DNA of 64,000 nucleotides from Anisodus tanguticus (Eukaryota; Streptophyta; Magnoliopsida; Solanales; Solanaceae), in contig CM067543.1 of assembly GCA_034509755.1 (NCBI GenBank), positions 54,554,653 to 54,618,652 of the forward strand. Reading direction: 5' to 3'. Below the pieces are notes generated by a model. That model saw only the letters and a list, made by a program, of their open reading frames with translations. It made no database searches and was not told where the DNA came from. Below are positions 1 through 11,944 of this stretch, piece after piece (the stretch's first letter is position 1; each line of letters starts with the position of its first letter). A program made the translations under genes and the position numbers.

Positions 1-1470
1 TTTCTCCGGGTTGGTGCGCACATCATCCGAGAACCTGGTTTCTTTTATTGTTTTCAATACGGCCACTATCTCTGCCGTGTTGATACTAAAGTTGTGGTCA
101 GTTAGCTTCAGGGGGCGAGTCCCTTTTGATGCGGACCCCTCTGTACGTCGGGGTCCTTGATCAATGAGACCTTGATGGTTTCTGGTGCTACCCCGGCTCG
201 TCCCCGTGCCCAAGAACCTCTTGGCATAATATGATTTGAATCGTCCACTATTTGCTGCGTTGATGTTATATCCTTGGCTTGGCCTCCTCACGGGGCGACT
301 TCTCGTGTATGTCGATGTTTTAACTCGGTGGTCTTTCTCAATCCGCATCTTATCTGTGTACCTATGATTTATTTCACTCTATGTTTTTTGGGAATTATTT
401 TAAGCTTTCCTTAATCTTTCTGGAGGCATTTGAACTTTCTAGGTTTAACCCATCTGCGAATGTGGTTGCCGCCCAATCTTCTGCGATAGATGTCAACAAC
501 ATTCTTTCTCTCTGGAATCTGTCCATGAAACCTCACATCAATTCATCCCCTCGCTTCTTTATCCTGAATACATCTTGTTTGTGAGTTTCTACCCTCCGAG
601 CCCCTGTGTGAGCCTTGACAAAAATATCAGCAAGAGAAGTAAAACAGTCAATAGAGTTTTCAGGTAAATGAGTATACCAAGAGAGTGCTTCCTTTATAAG
701 TGTCTAGCCGAATTTTTTGAGCATGACAGATTCAATTTCTTGTTGCTTAAGGTCGTGTCCGGTGATGGCTGCCTCAAAATTCACGATGTATTCTTCCGGA
801 TCTGTGGTGCCATCGTACTTCGGTATGTCATACATCTTATATTTTTTTGGGATTGGGATGGGGGCTGCGCTCTCTGGATACAGCATGACCCTGTACCTTT
901 TAGCCTACATGCCCTTTATGATGGGCGGTGCCCCGGGTATTTGGCTCATTCTCTCGTTCATTACCTTTTCCACTCATCGCAATCCTTCTGTGTATGCATC
1001 CAACTGGTCATTCTTGCTTTCGTCTCTCTTTTTATTGGTTTCAGGGGGCACTGGGGCCTTCATGGCATTTTGATTCGGCGACGGAGTCCCATCCCTTGAG
1101 TGAGTAGCTATGGCAGTTACAGCCCTTCTATACGTAACATCACCTCGTTCTGCCCTTTCACGATAGCTGCGATCATTTCCTTAGTAAGGGATCCTCCTTT
1201 GTCAGTTGTTCTAGGCTTGCCAGTTCGAGATTTGGCTGAACTTCTTCCCTCGGGTGCTTTTCTTCGGGTTTCCTCCTCTTTTGCTTTATCCGAAGTTTTC
1301 TCATCGTGCACTTTCTCTGACGGTTTTATCAAAGACTCGCTTTGCCGCCCTGATTCGAATTTCTCTCCTAGCAAGGCCTCCGAAAGGTTCACCGGGTTTT
1401 GGTGTTCATCTGGTATTGGCAATACTCCAATTCCATGTTCTCCACGAGCGACATTGTCTTCACCTGACAT
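1..1470 (-). pseudogene. Ty3/gypsy gag, partial and decayed
   Basis: This is the capsid/nucleocapsid part of a Ty3/gypsy retrotransposon, read right to left and leaving the window at its left edge. The first segment (1470 down to 1117) is a charged N-terminal leader rich in K, E and S, beginning MSGEDNVARG. A retrotransposon-gag domain follows: around 886-704 it reads PKYDGTTDPEEYIVNF, then LPENSIDCFTSLADIF and RFQRERMLL downstream, the usual order in plant gypsy gags. The reading shifts frame between the leader and the gag domain, and has a stop near 525, so it is not one open protein. The last 360 bases stay open to the edge (LTDHNFSINTAEIVAVL). No protease or polymerase is inside the window. 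Lineage within gypsy was not determined. Confidence 0.75.
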
Positions 1471-1574
1471 GCTTCTTTTCGGTGACGTGTTGGTCTTAGA
1501 GTTTTCAAGAAAATCAGCTACGGATCAAGACAACTCCACAACTGTCTATCCCTACAGACGACACCAAACTATTT

Positions 1575-2134
1575 TCCAGTAAAATAATATTCATCGAAAA
1601 TGCAGTTAGAGATTTGTATTTTAAGGGTTTAAAGACAAGTGGGTCATATCCGATCCGAAGACCCTCTTGATTGAGTTCGGGATTGATATTTAGGTTACAG
1701 ATAAACGATATTAAAGATAATACTAGGAATAAGCAAATAAGGAAAAAGTAATGAATTAGATTTGAAAATAAATTATGGATTTAATATGAACCAAAGCTGA
1801 GAATCGTGTATTAGCTTGAGGGAGATCTGAGTTACAAAAATGTGTGCTTAGAGAGAATACAATGTGTCTTTCTTCTCCTCTAAGTCTTGCATATATAAGA
1901 CAAAACTTAGACTATTATGACCCTAGAGGGTTCTGGCGATATAAGCACTCTGACGTCAGTACATACACACACGTCGCGACACTCTGATCTAGGTTGGCTG
2001 ATGTGACGGGAGTTGTTGGGAGTGGGAGACAGCTGTGAAGATTCATTAGAATTTCCAGAACCACAAAGCTTCTTGTTTACGCTTGATGCTTCAGGGTACT
2101 TTTCTACCCAATACAGTACTAAATTTCGCCAACA
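1575..2134 (-). repeat. probable 5' LTR of the gypsy element
   Basis: On the minus strand this begins TGTTGGCGAAATTTAG at 2134 and contains a TATA-like CTTATATATGC near 1890. It ends close to a primer-site-like stretch (TTTGGTGTCGTCTGTAGGGA, about 1570-1550), which resembles the TTGGCGCCGTCTGT primer sites of plant gypsy elements after decay. The 3' LTR lies outside the window, so the boundaries are estimates, best at the 2134 end. Confidence 0.5.
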
Positions 2135-3642
2135 AAGGATTAAGAGCCTAATTGCTTAATAATAGCCTTATAAGTTTTTGATGGTCGGGAATCAATAGAG
2201 AACTTAGGGTTTAAGGGTAAATAGTTACTACTTAGGGAGGTTGATTGAAGGGATATATTTTTAAAAATAATCCTTGTACAAAATTAAATTTGTACACAAC
2301 TATTATTTATATATGGCTTCCTATTTGGTTGTTCATGTAACTAATACCGATATAAGTTATATGTATCCTAATTTGAGTAATTGTCTTATATTGATCCAAT
2401 ATGAAATAGCTAACACATAGCACGGACTATGAATTGCACATGACAACAATTGGAGATCGCAATATAAAGGTAATAACATCCCTAACCGTTAATAATCAAA
2501 CTTATTCCACTATTCTTTATAAATTTAGCAGTTTCTCACGTATTTGCTTATGAAGCTTATATGACAGATATGTTAGAAATTACTTACTTTTTATTAGGAA
2601 AATCTCGGATAATTTTTTTTGTAATTAATGACTACCGTACAACAAACTCACTAGTCCGGAATAATCATAAATCCTTTTATAATTATTATATGATATATTT
2701 TATCGTTTCTAAAAAAAATGATATAAGCAAATCAGGTAGAGAGACGTCCACGTGCCAATGGAAGTTGTTGAAGGAACAACAATGTCATTAATGGTAATAT
2801 ACTACGTACTTATTTGTTTCATGCTTCTTCTTCATTTTTTTTAAAAAAAATACTTATTTCTGATGCTCTTTATCTTTGGTTCTTTCTTTTAATCTTGTTC
2901 GTTCGCCGAATAGCTATGGACAAATATCTAAACATTAGAATTAAAGATTACAAGTGACGTAGTCAGAAATCTAGTCAAGGATGTTCAATGTTAAAAATAA
3001 ATAGTTTATTTTTATTGAGTGGGTGCACCGATATTTTTTAAATCAAACTATACCAAATTTAGCTTTGCCGTTTTGTTTTGTAGTTTGTCTACAAAGCAAT
3101 ATTATTCAATCACAATATTTAAAATGTGCTTTTGGATTTCCAGCAAAAATTTTGGTTGAACAAAAATATAATCATAACCTAATAAGTAAAGGTCACTTAT
3201 ATTATCAGTATAGTAAAGTTGAACTCTTTTGGCCTTCTTGAATGGCAATGACACATATATCGCTATACTTACTAATTACCTACAAGCTACAAGCTACAAG
3301 CTGAACATGCATGAATTATTCTTATTAAAAAGGTGTAATCAAAATATTCTTGACTTTTATGCAACACCATTATTTATAAAAGAGATATTTTATTGGACTT
3401 CTCAAAATAATATATAGTTTCATCATTTGTACCAAGTGTTTTAAAAAAATCATCATTTTTGGACCAAAATCAAAGAATCTCACTTGTCTATTCTCCCCAA
3501 TAAAACTAGTCGTTGTTTTCTTTAGGATTTGGCATTAAGCACTTATTTTGGTCAATCTTTATTTGAGTCTTCATTCATTAATTTGAATTATTCCCATTTG
3601 AAATTCGTTAGAGTTCATACAATTATGTTAAATTCCTGACCT
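2135..3642. other. AT-rich intergenic DNA
   Basis: No supported gene. Short open frames here have no recognisable domain or codon bias. A CAAGCTA triplet repeat occurs near 3285-3300. Nothing else stands out. Confidence 0.5.
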
Positions 3643-3825
3643 TGTAATTTCCTCTCCATTTCTTCGTCTCTATCCCTTATATAATAAAATAAATTTTTTT
3701 TGTAGGGATCTAGTAGCTCAGTTGGTTGGCTACCTGAACTCTCACCAACATGGTGAGAGTTCGAATCCCCACGTTGTAATCTCCTCCCCATTTTCCCTTC
3801 TCCTACCCCTATGTAATAAAAAAAA
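3643..3825 (+). repeat. tRNA-derived SINE, with the tail of a second copy in front
   Basis: A tRNA-like head at 3706-3771 has an A-box-like TAGCTCAGTTGGTTGG and a B-box-like GAGTTCGAATCCC, followed by a body (TGTAATCTCCTCCCC) and an A-rich end. The segment 3643-3702 repeats the body and tail (TTGTAATTTCCTCTCC ... TTATATAATA), so a truncated copy sits directly upstream. Confidence 0.65.
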
Positions 3826-4267
3826 TATGTGGAATAATGTGTGTACATGCATTGCATTGTATTGATGATGGCATAAAATATCATGGTTGATTAGTAGCGT
3901 GCAGGGGCCTTGTTATGATTTGAAGGGGATTCAATTGAATCACCCTCCGTGAAAAATTATATTGTACAAACAAAGTAAAGCCAACTTTTTCTGTATATAG
4001 AAATTATTGACATAATGAAAGCAGCTTCCAATGTAGAACCAAATGTGGTTGAAAAAGATTCTTGCATTTTTTTTAAATTTTCGATTAAAATTTCTGATTC
4101 CACCATTGATGAAATTCACGAACATTCAGACAACCGAACAAAATAACATATGATCAGTAGGGTGCAAGGGCAATATCTCTACATGTTTCGAGGGGCAAGG
4201 GTGGAGCTAGGTTTAGGCAAAGAGATTCAATTGGTAATATATAAATTGTTGATCAGTACATATATAA

Positions 4268-4905
4268 AGAAGGGTAAAGGTGCAAATATACCCCTCAATT
4301 TTGCGATTTAAAACATATATATTCCTCGTTAAAAAAGTGGTGGATATATACCCCTGCCGTTACAAATTGGTGCGAATATACCCTTTTGCTGATGGAATTT
4401 TAAAAAAAAAATTATTTAGCTTATTTTTGAATTAAAAAAAATGCCACGAGACTTTAAAAAAAGTCTACCCATTTTATTTTTGAGTAGACATATTTTTCTA
4501 AAGTCACATTTTAATTTTGTTTCCTGGCGGGTCTGGACTGGTTCGTTTAAAAAATGGGTAGACTTAATTTTTTAAAGCCACATAGATATTTTTTAAACAA
4601 ATCAGACCCGATGCACTAGGAAAAAATTACCATATGGCTTTAGAAAATATATCTATTAAAAAAATGGGTAGACTTTTTTTTAAGCGACGAGACACTTTTT
4701 TTAATTAAAAAAATTAGCTAAATGATTTTAAAAAAAAAAATTCCGTCAGTGAAAATGGTATATTTGTACCATTTGTGTAACGGTATGAGTATATTTGCAC
4801 CATTTTATAATGACAGTGGTATATATCCACCACTTTTTTAATGAGATGTATATCTACTGTAAATCGCAAAGTTAAGGGATATATTTACACATTTATAAAA
4901 AAAGT
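4268..4905. mobile_element. long foldback MITE
   Basis: Two arms are inverted complements over about 150 bases each. The left arm has GGTGCAAATATACCCCTCAA, AATTTTGCGATTTA and GTGGTGGATATATACC; the right arm carries their complements in reverse order (GGTATATATCCACCAC, AAATCGCAAAGTT, GGGATATATTTACAC). The centre also has inverted motifs (AAATGGGTAGACTT and GTCTACCCATTT). There is no coding capacity. The superfamily was not assigned because target duplications are unclear. Confidence 0.7.
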
Positions 4906-4997
4906 TTTCTTAGTTATATTATGACATTTTGTTGCATTTTTTCGAACGTCTTAATTACAATTTCTGATTCCGTTACTAGACGAGTGAAGAAGATGAT

Positions 4998-5100
4998 CCT
5001 TAGAGTAATAGCAAAGTTATATCCATGCAACCTAAAATTATGGGTTCAAACCCTGGTCACTGATGCTTACATCAGAATATGCTCCCTATCACGTGCAATT
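4998..5100 (+). repeat. decayed TS-like SINE fragment
   Basis: The order of motifs matches the TS SINE head: AGCAAAGTTATATCCATG in the place of GGTAAAGTTGTCTCCGTG, then a B-box-like GGGTTCAAACCCTGG. The 3' body is short and degenerate. Confidence 0.5.
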
Positions 5101-5344
5101 CTTTCCCGGACCTTATATGAATGTGAAATACTTAGTACAATGAGCTGATTTTTCATTGGTTGGATTGAATTCACAAAAAATATATAACAAAGTTTCGCAC
5201 AAGAAGTGGGAAAACAGTAATTAGCTTGGATACTTGTATTTTTCCTATAATAAGTGGTGTATAATGTGATCATAATTATTGGATTTAGTCTAATGTTATA
5301 TGACAAGTGTAATGTGATCACCATTATTGGATTTGGTCTAATAC

Positions 5345-5431
5345 ACTCCTTCCGTCCCATATTAATTGGTCATTTCTCTTTTACATGTCCTTAAGAAATC
5401 ATAGATAAGAAGATTATTTTCACTACACTAC
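5345..5431 (+). mobile_element. Stowaway MITE, left part only
   Basis: It starts after TA with CTCCTTCCGTCCCATATTAA, the typical terminal repeat of Tc1/mariner-derived Stowaway MITEs in plants. It is cut at 5432 by the start of the LTR element TGATGTTAGGCG. The right half would lie beyond that element's 3' LTR, which has itself been truncated, and is not seen. Confidence 0.6.
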
Positions 5432-6896
5432 TGATGTTAGGCGTATTTATATGCCTAACCGCCGTATTTTATCCATATTCCTATCTTGTTTAGAGGACTA
5501 GTCACACTAAATACTCCTAACTTATGTTAATCTTTGCATTATGAGCTGATATATGTGTTTTTGTTGCATCTAGGCACTTAATGTGAGAAGTACGACGATT
5601 TAGAGCTAAAATGAGATGAAGCATTCGTCTGAGTGTGAGTGAGAACCTCGCCAAACAAAGGATGGAGAGAGCCACAAGCTCACCATACATCTCGTCAAGC
5701 GAGCTACGAGGACCAAAGAAGTTGTAGAAAAAAAGTTGCAAAAATGCAAAATAGACAACCAACCTTGCTGAGCGAAGTCTGGGCAAGGAGATACCTCGCC
5801 ATGCACCTCGCCCTGTGAGGAAGGTGTTCCAAAACGCCAAAGTTGAGGATTTTGTCTAAGTATAAACTGGATGCCAAATTCTTCTAAGTGAAGCCCAGGG
5901 CGAGGTCCTACCTCGCTCCAGAGCTCGCCCAGTGTCCAAATGGCAGCGGGTTTTAAAGTCCAACTCCGTTTTGGACTAGTTTTGGAGGGTTATTATCCAA
6001 CATTATAAAAAGACCCTTTGCACGATTTTTATAGAATTTTGGACCGAGGTAGAGCTTGAAGCCACCGTGAGGGCCGGAGGAATTTGATTTTATCTTTTCT
6101 TCTCCTTACTACTAGTTTTTATATTTTCTTTAGATGATTTGTTATTTTTCCTCCATGTCTATGTGGAGCTATACTTCTCGTTCTAGGGTTATGGTTCTTT
6201 CATGAACGTTGGTTTTCAAATATTAATTTCAATTATTTAGCTTATCGTATTAGTTTATTTATTTATCCTGAGCTTAATTATTTGGTTGCTTGATCACCAA
6301 TCAAATACTATCTTTCATTCTTAGATTGAACCCGAGAGAGGAATACTAGGATAGCAATAGGGTTAAATAGAGTAGGATCTCTACCTTGGGTATCGGTGAA
6401 CAAATTTGCGTCTAGGATAAAGATATACCTAGTTCGCCCTGCTTGATTGATATACAAGAAATATAAATGCATTTGTGTTAAGGTTCATCACCATAGAGAT
6501 ATAGGCGTGAAAGTAATACAAATAGGCGGCTAGAGGACTCGAGAGATTCGTAGTCGTAATATCAAGTCTGTCAATCAGTAAACTAGATAAATTAATATAT
6601 TAAGTTAATTGAAGAATATAACGTGATTGTTATATAGGCCATAGCCATGGATCGATTTCATCTCATTGATAATATAAAAACCCGCTCTTTCTCCATTGAA
6701 GTTCATTGTTGTTTTCTCTTTATTTTAGTTAGTTTATAATTAAAACCTACAAATTTCATCTCTTGTATAGATAATTTGGATCGTTTAATTTAGTAGATGG
6801 CTAATCACTAGTTCATGTGGGCTCGACATCCGATTTCTGAAATCACTATATTACTTGTACAACCACGTATACTTGCATGTGCGTATGGGAGCAACA
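5432..6896 (+). repeat. 5' LTR (about 1.46 kb)
   Basis: It starts TGATGTTAGGCG and ends near CAACA just before the primer site. TATAAAAAGA at about 6004 is a likely LTR promoter TATA box. It aligns with 10074-11122 nearly throughout but carries about 15-20 extra bases after the CATATTCCTA segment. Confidence 0.8.
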
Positions 6897-6902
6897 AGTT
6901 TT

Positions 6903-6920
6903 TAGCGCCGTTTCCGGGAA
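6903..6920 (+). promoter_or_regulatory. primer binding site, tRNA-Asp type
   Basis: TAGCGCCGTTTCCGGGAA differs at only a few positions from the TGGCGCCGTTGCCGGGGA consensus complementary to the 3' end of tRNA-Asp used by Athila/Tat elements. It starts seven bases after the LTR end. Confidence 0.75.
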
Positions 6921-7008
6921 CTTAGAAATTAACTGTTTATCTAGATTAGACTTTTCTTTTTGTCTAATCAAGTTCTATTTTTTATTTATTATTTTTTGTA
7001 TTCTCCAT

Positions 7009-7982
7009 GACATGACATCTTTAAATAAAAAATTTTGGTCGGATAACTATTCATGTTTTGTTGGTCCATGTCCATACTGCAAAGGACCTCACTTATGCCA
7101 ATATTATCAATATATTCCAAAGGGCGAATTGTGTGCACCATCTCAATCTTGTGATGTTTGTGAGGGCAATTGGAAAAGTTATCCTAAGTGTTATTATCCT
7201 ATCCTGAGCCCTTATTATCGTGATTCTAATAATGTTTGTCCTTTTATTAATATGGATCATTACAAGAAATTAATAGAAGAATATGTAGGTTTTCGTGATG
7301 ATCTTACGATCGCGGTGATACAACTGATAGAAGATAGAACTGAGCTAAGACAAGAGATAGATCAATTTGGCTCAGATATCCATGACCTACATGCTCAATT
7401 AAATAAAAAGGTTGAGGTGTCTGATGTCCAATCATTAATTATTGTGGATACTGGTAAATTGTGGAGCAGAAAGAGGAACACCAACCATTCAACCAGAACT
7501 TTATTGATGATGTTGATGTTGAGGAGGTGTATAAAAGTGAAGGTGTAAAAAATAATTCGGATTTAGAATTGGGTCGTGTTGGACCTCATTCTAAACACTT
7601 TTCTACATTATGTTTGGTTGATGATATAAAAATCAAATCGTTCAAGCTGGTGGATAAGTGTATTGATGAGGAACAAGGCCCTTACATCCTAAAATTTGTC
7701 ATGCCGAAGAGACAAAATGACATTCCTCACTTAAGGGTCAAGAAGTGCAAGATGCGACACCTACAGTTTGGGTCCTTTATATTCACACCACTGCCCCAAG
7801 AGCGAAGCAAAAAATTTGAGGCAAAATTAGGGGCACATTTTATATCTTCAAAGTGGGTCGTTGCCGGGGACGTTAAATCAAGCGCTTATTGGGAGGCAAA
7901 CCAACTTGTATTTTATTTTATTTTTCTAGTATTACATTTTGTTTTATTTTTATTTTTATTTTGCAGATTAGGGGAAGTCTGA
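7009..7982 (+). pseudogene. Cys-rich ORF of the LARD-like element, unknown function, one frameshift
   Basis: The reading starts at the ATG of MTSLNKKFW and runs to 7548; the second half (about 7461-7982) is in another frame, so a one-base indel near 7455-7465 divides what was probably one protein of about 320 residues. The first half has closely spaced Cys pairs (GPCPYCKGPHLCQYY, CDVCEGNW, PKCYYP) suggesting a metal-binding or disulphide domain, then a charged stretch likely to form a coiled coil (EDRTELRQEIDQF). The second half has a conserved-looking core (GPYILKFVMPKRQNDIPHL, SSKWVVAGDVKSSAYWEANQ) and ends in a hydrophobic segment of F, L and V, which may be a membrane helix or simply read-through into non-coding DNA. 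I do not recognise the family; it has no gag or RT signature. Confidence 0.5.
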
Positions 7983-10049
7983 GTACCCGAAGTTGAAGCT
8001 GAGGAGATTATTTAGACTTAAGTGTGGGGTCGTGCCGACCCTTGATATTGAGGATCATGCTGCTAGCTAGGCCCTAGAGGGTCTCAGGGAGTATTTCTCA
8101 CCCTTGTTTTAAAATTTTCTCTGTTATACATGCATTGAGGACAAAACATATTTTTAAGTGTGGGATAGGGTACTTCCAATACTTTTGAGGTCGATGATGA
8201 TTATGCCATAGGATTTTATTTTTAGTTCATTGGCTTTTCATAAAATATAAAAAATCAAAAAAATCAAGAAAACTTCAAAAAGATTTTATTTTGATCTTTT
8301 TTTATTTTTAGTTTAGTCATTTTTTCTCATTAGTGGCATAAATCATTCACCCCTTGATTTTTCTTATGGCCTCGGTTCTTTTTCAAACGGGAACCTTTGA
8401 ACCATGTATTTTTAAAATTTTTAGGATTAGTTTTTTTTTGGAGTAGTAAAAGAGGAAGAAGGTAGGAGATGAGAGCCCCTATAACTAATTGAATGCTAGG
8501 TACTCGGGATTAGATACACTTTTGACAACATGAGCAAATCTCGAAGTTTTGAAAGTAATGGTGCTTAAAATTAATAACTTGTGTCGAAACACATAAGCTC
8601 TTCTACTTGACTCTTGGATGAAAATGGTTGACTTAAAAATGTTTGCATTGAACTCGGTCATTATTTTCTAAGTAGAGGGTCAATGTGGATTCATCTTGAA
8701 CCATGAGTGTCCCATGTGGTGAGAGGACTCTTAGTACCTGCATACCCAAAAGACGGCGCTGGTTAAAAAATAATCATTTGATTTTCTTTCTTGCTCTCCC
8801 TTAGCACCATTACTTTTCTTGTGCCAGTGCCGATGCCTATAGTTAAAAATAAAATAAGGACTCAAATATGCGAGTTGCCGACCACCTAAGTACCTTAGTG
8901 GTGTGACTCATAGATCAGTAAATCCGCACATTTGAAGTCTTGTCGAGGATTTTTTCTGCAAGAAATCCGTTATTTGAACCAGACTGACCAACTTCCCAAT
9001 GGTGAGTAATTGTGTATATATTCCATGTCTCATATTGATGTCTAGAACTTGCCCGGTATGTCTACGAAGTGAAACGAGGTATGTTGAGTTAGGAGATGAT
9101 ATAGGCATTTCTTTGTTAGCCATGAATTTTGACTATCTATTTGTCTACCCTTATGTGATATCATTCGTTAACCCCTTTTTGAGCCTTTAGCCTATTTTCC
9201 TTGATAGCCGCATCTTTAGCCGTTCTCTTGAAAGTAAATGGGAAGTAGATATAAAGGAAAGTTAAGGTGGAAATTAGAGAAAAATAAGATTGAGGGTGCA
9301 CTTGTTGAATATGTTTAGTATATGTCGATAGTAGGGAGCGGAAAAAGAAAAGAAAAAAAGAACAATAGAAAAATTGCTCCTTGCTAGAGACGTATGAAAA
9401 AGAGTGCTTAATGAAAGAAAAAGGGGAGACATAAGGGGCAGTGAAAAAGAAGGGTTAAAAAGATTTGACGAAACAATGGAAAATGCATAAGGATGATAAA
9501 GTGTGTCTTAAAGTGCTTAGGGAGGTTAGTCACTATTTACCCAAATAATTCCTACCCGTCCCCTAGCCGACATTAAAACCATTAAAGTCATATTTAATCA
9601 TGTTCTTAATATGGTTTTGTTAATAGAGTATGACATTAAGGTCAAGCTTATGGTACGTCATATGCTCATATGAATTTTTCTTGTGAGAGTGAGCGGAATT
9701 CTTTCGATTTAATGCCCTTGTTATTGAAGTGAAAAAAGAAAATCTTTTTTTGGGACAACTCTCTTTGAGGTGAGGGCACACAATTGGTAAGAGATTGGTG
9801 ACATGTTTGATTCCTTTGCTAGGCGGCAGGACCGTTTTTGTCAAATTTCATATAAGAGAGTCAGTTTTAGAGGTTAGGAGGTTTTGAAGCAGTTGTTGAC
9901 ATGTTTGAAATTGATGTTGTGCTTGGTATGATTGCTCGTATATGTTTAAATTGTTGTAGTGACCTTATTCTGATGTATACCTATTCAATTTGGTAACGTC
10001 TAGTGAATCGTAAGTGAAGTTGGGTGTGTTTAGTGTTTGTTCGAGGAGG
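7983..10049 (+). other. non-coding internal region of the LARD-like element
   Basis: No supportable coding sequence. It holds two extra copies of the polypurine-like motif TTAAGTGTGGG (about 8018 and 8155), besides the functional one at about 10050-10073, and a purine-rich stretch around 9330-9440. Confidence 0.5.
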
Positions 10050-10073
10050 AACAAAGGTTTAAGTGTGGGGTGG
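10050..10073 (+). promoter_or_regulatory. polypurine tract
   Basis: AAGTGTGGGGTGG directly precedes the 3' LTR start TGATGTTAGG, the position expected for priming plus-strand DNA synthesis. Confidence 0.7.
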
Positions 10074-11122
10074 TGATGTTAGGCGTATTTATATGCCTAA
10101 CCACCGTATTTTATCCATATTCCTACTAATCGCACTAAATACTCCTAACTTATGTTAATCTTTGCATTATGAACTGATATGTGTATTCTTGTTGCATCTA
10201 GGCACTTAATGTGAGACATACGATGATTTGGAGCTAAAATGAGATCAAGCATTCGTATGAGTGTGAGTGGTCCATGAACCTCTCCAAGCAAAGGCTGGAA
10301 TGAGACACAAGTTCGCCATATATCTCGCCAAGCGAGCTACGAGGATCAAAAGAAGTTGTAAAAAAAAGCGGCAAGAGTGCAAAATAGACAACCAACCTTG
10401 CTGAGCAAAGTCTGGGGCAAGGAGATACCTCTCCATGAACCTCACCCCGTGAGAAAGGTACCTCGCCATGCACCTCACCCCACGAGGAAGGTGTTCCAAA
10501 ATGCCAAAGTTGAGGATTTTATCTAAGTGTAAACTTGACGCCAAGTCTTGCTAAGCGAAGCCCAGGGCGAGGTCCTACCTCGCTCTAGAGCTCTCCTAGC
10601 GAACCCTAGTGTCCAAATGGCAGTGGATTTTAAAGTCCAACTACATTTTGGACTAGTTTTGGAGTGTTATTTTCCAACACTATAAAAAGACCATTTGCAC
10701 GATTTTTATAGAGTTTTGGACTGAGGAAGAGCTTGGAGCCGCCGTGAAGGCCGAAGGAATTTGATTTTATCTTTTCTTCTCCTTACTACTAGTTTTTATA
10801 TTTTCTTTGGATGATTTGTTATTTTTCCTCCATGTCTATGTGGAGCTAAACCACTCTTTCTAGGGTTATGGTTATTTCATGAACGTTGTTTTTCAAATAT
10901 TGATTTCAATTATTTAGCTTATCGTTCTGGTTTATTTATTTAATCCTGAGCTTAATTATTTGATTGCTTGATCATCAATCGAATACTGTCTTTGATTCTT
11001 AGATTGAACTTGAGAGAGGAATACTAGGATATCAATAGGGTTAAATATAGGATCTCAACCTTGGGCATTGGGGAATGGATTTGCGTCTAGGATAGAGATA
11101 TACCTAGTTTGCCCTACTAACA
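10074..11122 (+). repeat. 3' LTR, truncated
   Basis: It repeats the 5' LTR from TGATGTTAGGCG through the shared ATATACCTAGTTTGCCCT segment, then changes abruptly into Copia gag sequence at about 11123. About 420 bp of the LTR 3' end is missing. Confidence 0.8.
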
Positions 11123-11129
11123 CCTTTCG

Positions 11130-11925
11130 TCCGTCTTTTCCATAACGAATATCAATAACTTTATCCCTCTAGTTCTTGATCAAGAGGATGGACAATACTC
11201 ATCGTGGGTTGAATTATTTCAATTACATGTTTGTGCTTACAACGTCCTTCATCACATCAATGCCGCCACCCCCCGTCCACCCGACGTCGACAATCCGACA
11301 TGGAAGCGGCTCGATGCTATCGTCAAACAATGGATATATGATACCATATCTAAGGATCTACTTCATACTATTATGAAAACAGGTGCCTTGGCTCACGAAT
11401 TATGGACACGACTAGAGGAAATCTCTCAAGACAAAAAACATACATGTGCCTTCTATTTGGAGGAACAATTCACCAACACTCGTCTTAAGACTTTGCCAAT
11501 ATGTTAGACTATTGTAAACAACTAAAATTGGTTGCCGATCAATTGTCTAATGTTGGCACTCCAATTTCCGAAACAAAGATGGTTTTACAATTTATCAATG
11601 GTTTGTCGAAAGGTGAGTACGATACACTTGCGACGATGATCCAACAAGCTGATCCCCTCCCTAGCTTCAACAAGGTCCGATCACAATTGTTGTTGGAAGA
11701 GACTAGATGAGCCAAACAGGATGAGCAAACTCCTCAGGTATTAGCGATTGTCGTAACGCCAACTGCCAACACACCCACCGGTCCTCCGCATTATACGGAC
11801 CACCACCCTCAACGTGGTGGCCGAAGAGGCAGAAGGGGACACGGTCGTGAAAAGTGAGGCGGCGATAAGGCCCACTTCTCTAAGTCCGAGAAACAGACCT
11901 ACAACCCCATGACCCCTACTGATCT
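11130..11925 (+). pseudogene. Copia gag (UBN2-type)
   Basis: The reading covers LDQEDGQYSSWVELFQ-type sequence and then DYCKQLKLVADQLSNVGTPI, a motif common to UBN2-type gag of plant RE1-like Copia elements. The C-terminus is rich in G and R (QRGGRRGRRGHGR) and has no CCHC knuckle. Frameshift near 11490 and stop near 11707. It would bind element RNA and form the particle. Confidence 0.8.
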
Positions 11926-11944
11926 GAGTTAGGCTTACATCACT

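Larger units (their letters stand above)
5432..11122 (+). mobile_element. non-autonomous LTR retrotransposon (LARD-like)
   Basis: Direct LTRs (5432-6896 and 10074-11122) flank a 3.2-kb internal region with a primer site like the 3' end of tRNA-Asp and a polypurine tract. No gag, protease, integrase or RT motif is visible inside, only one unrecognised Cys-rich ORF. The Asp-type primer site and the AAGTGTGGGG tract are typical of the Athila/Tat branch of Ty3/gypsy, so it is probably a derivative that depends on proteins of such elements (inference). The 3' LTR stops about 420 bp short where a Copia fragment begins, so no target duplication can be read. Confidence 0.8.

Noticed and set aside
668..1582. 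Open frames of 118-160 codons on the plus strand
   Set aside because: They are antisense to the gypsy gag, which has recognisable gag motifs; the plus-strand translations have no domain content.
3706..3771. Possible tRNA gene
   Set aside because: A- and B-box-like motifs are present, but no convincing cloverleaf or anticodon stem, and it continues into a SINE body and A-rich tail.
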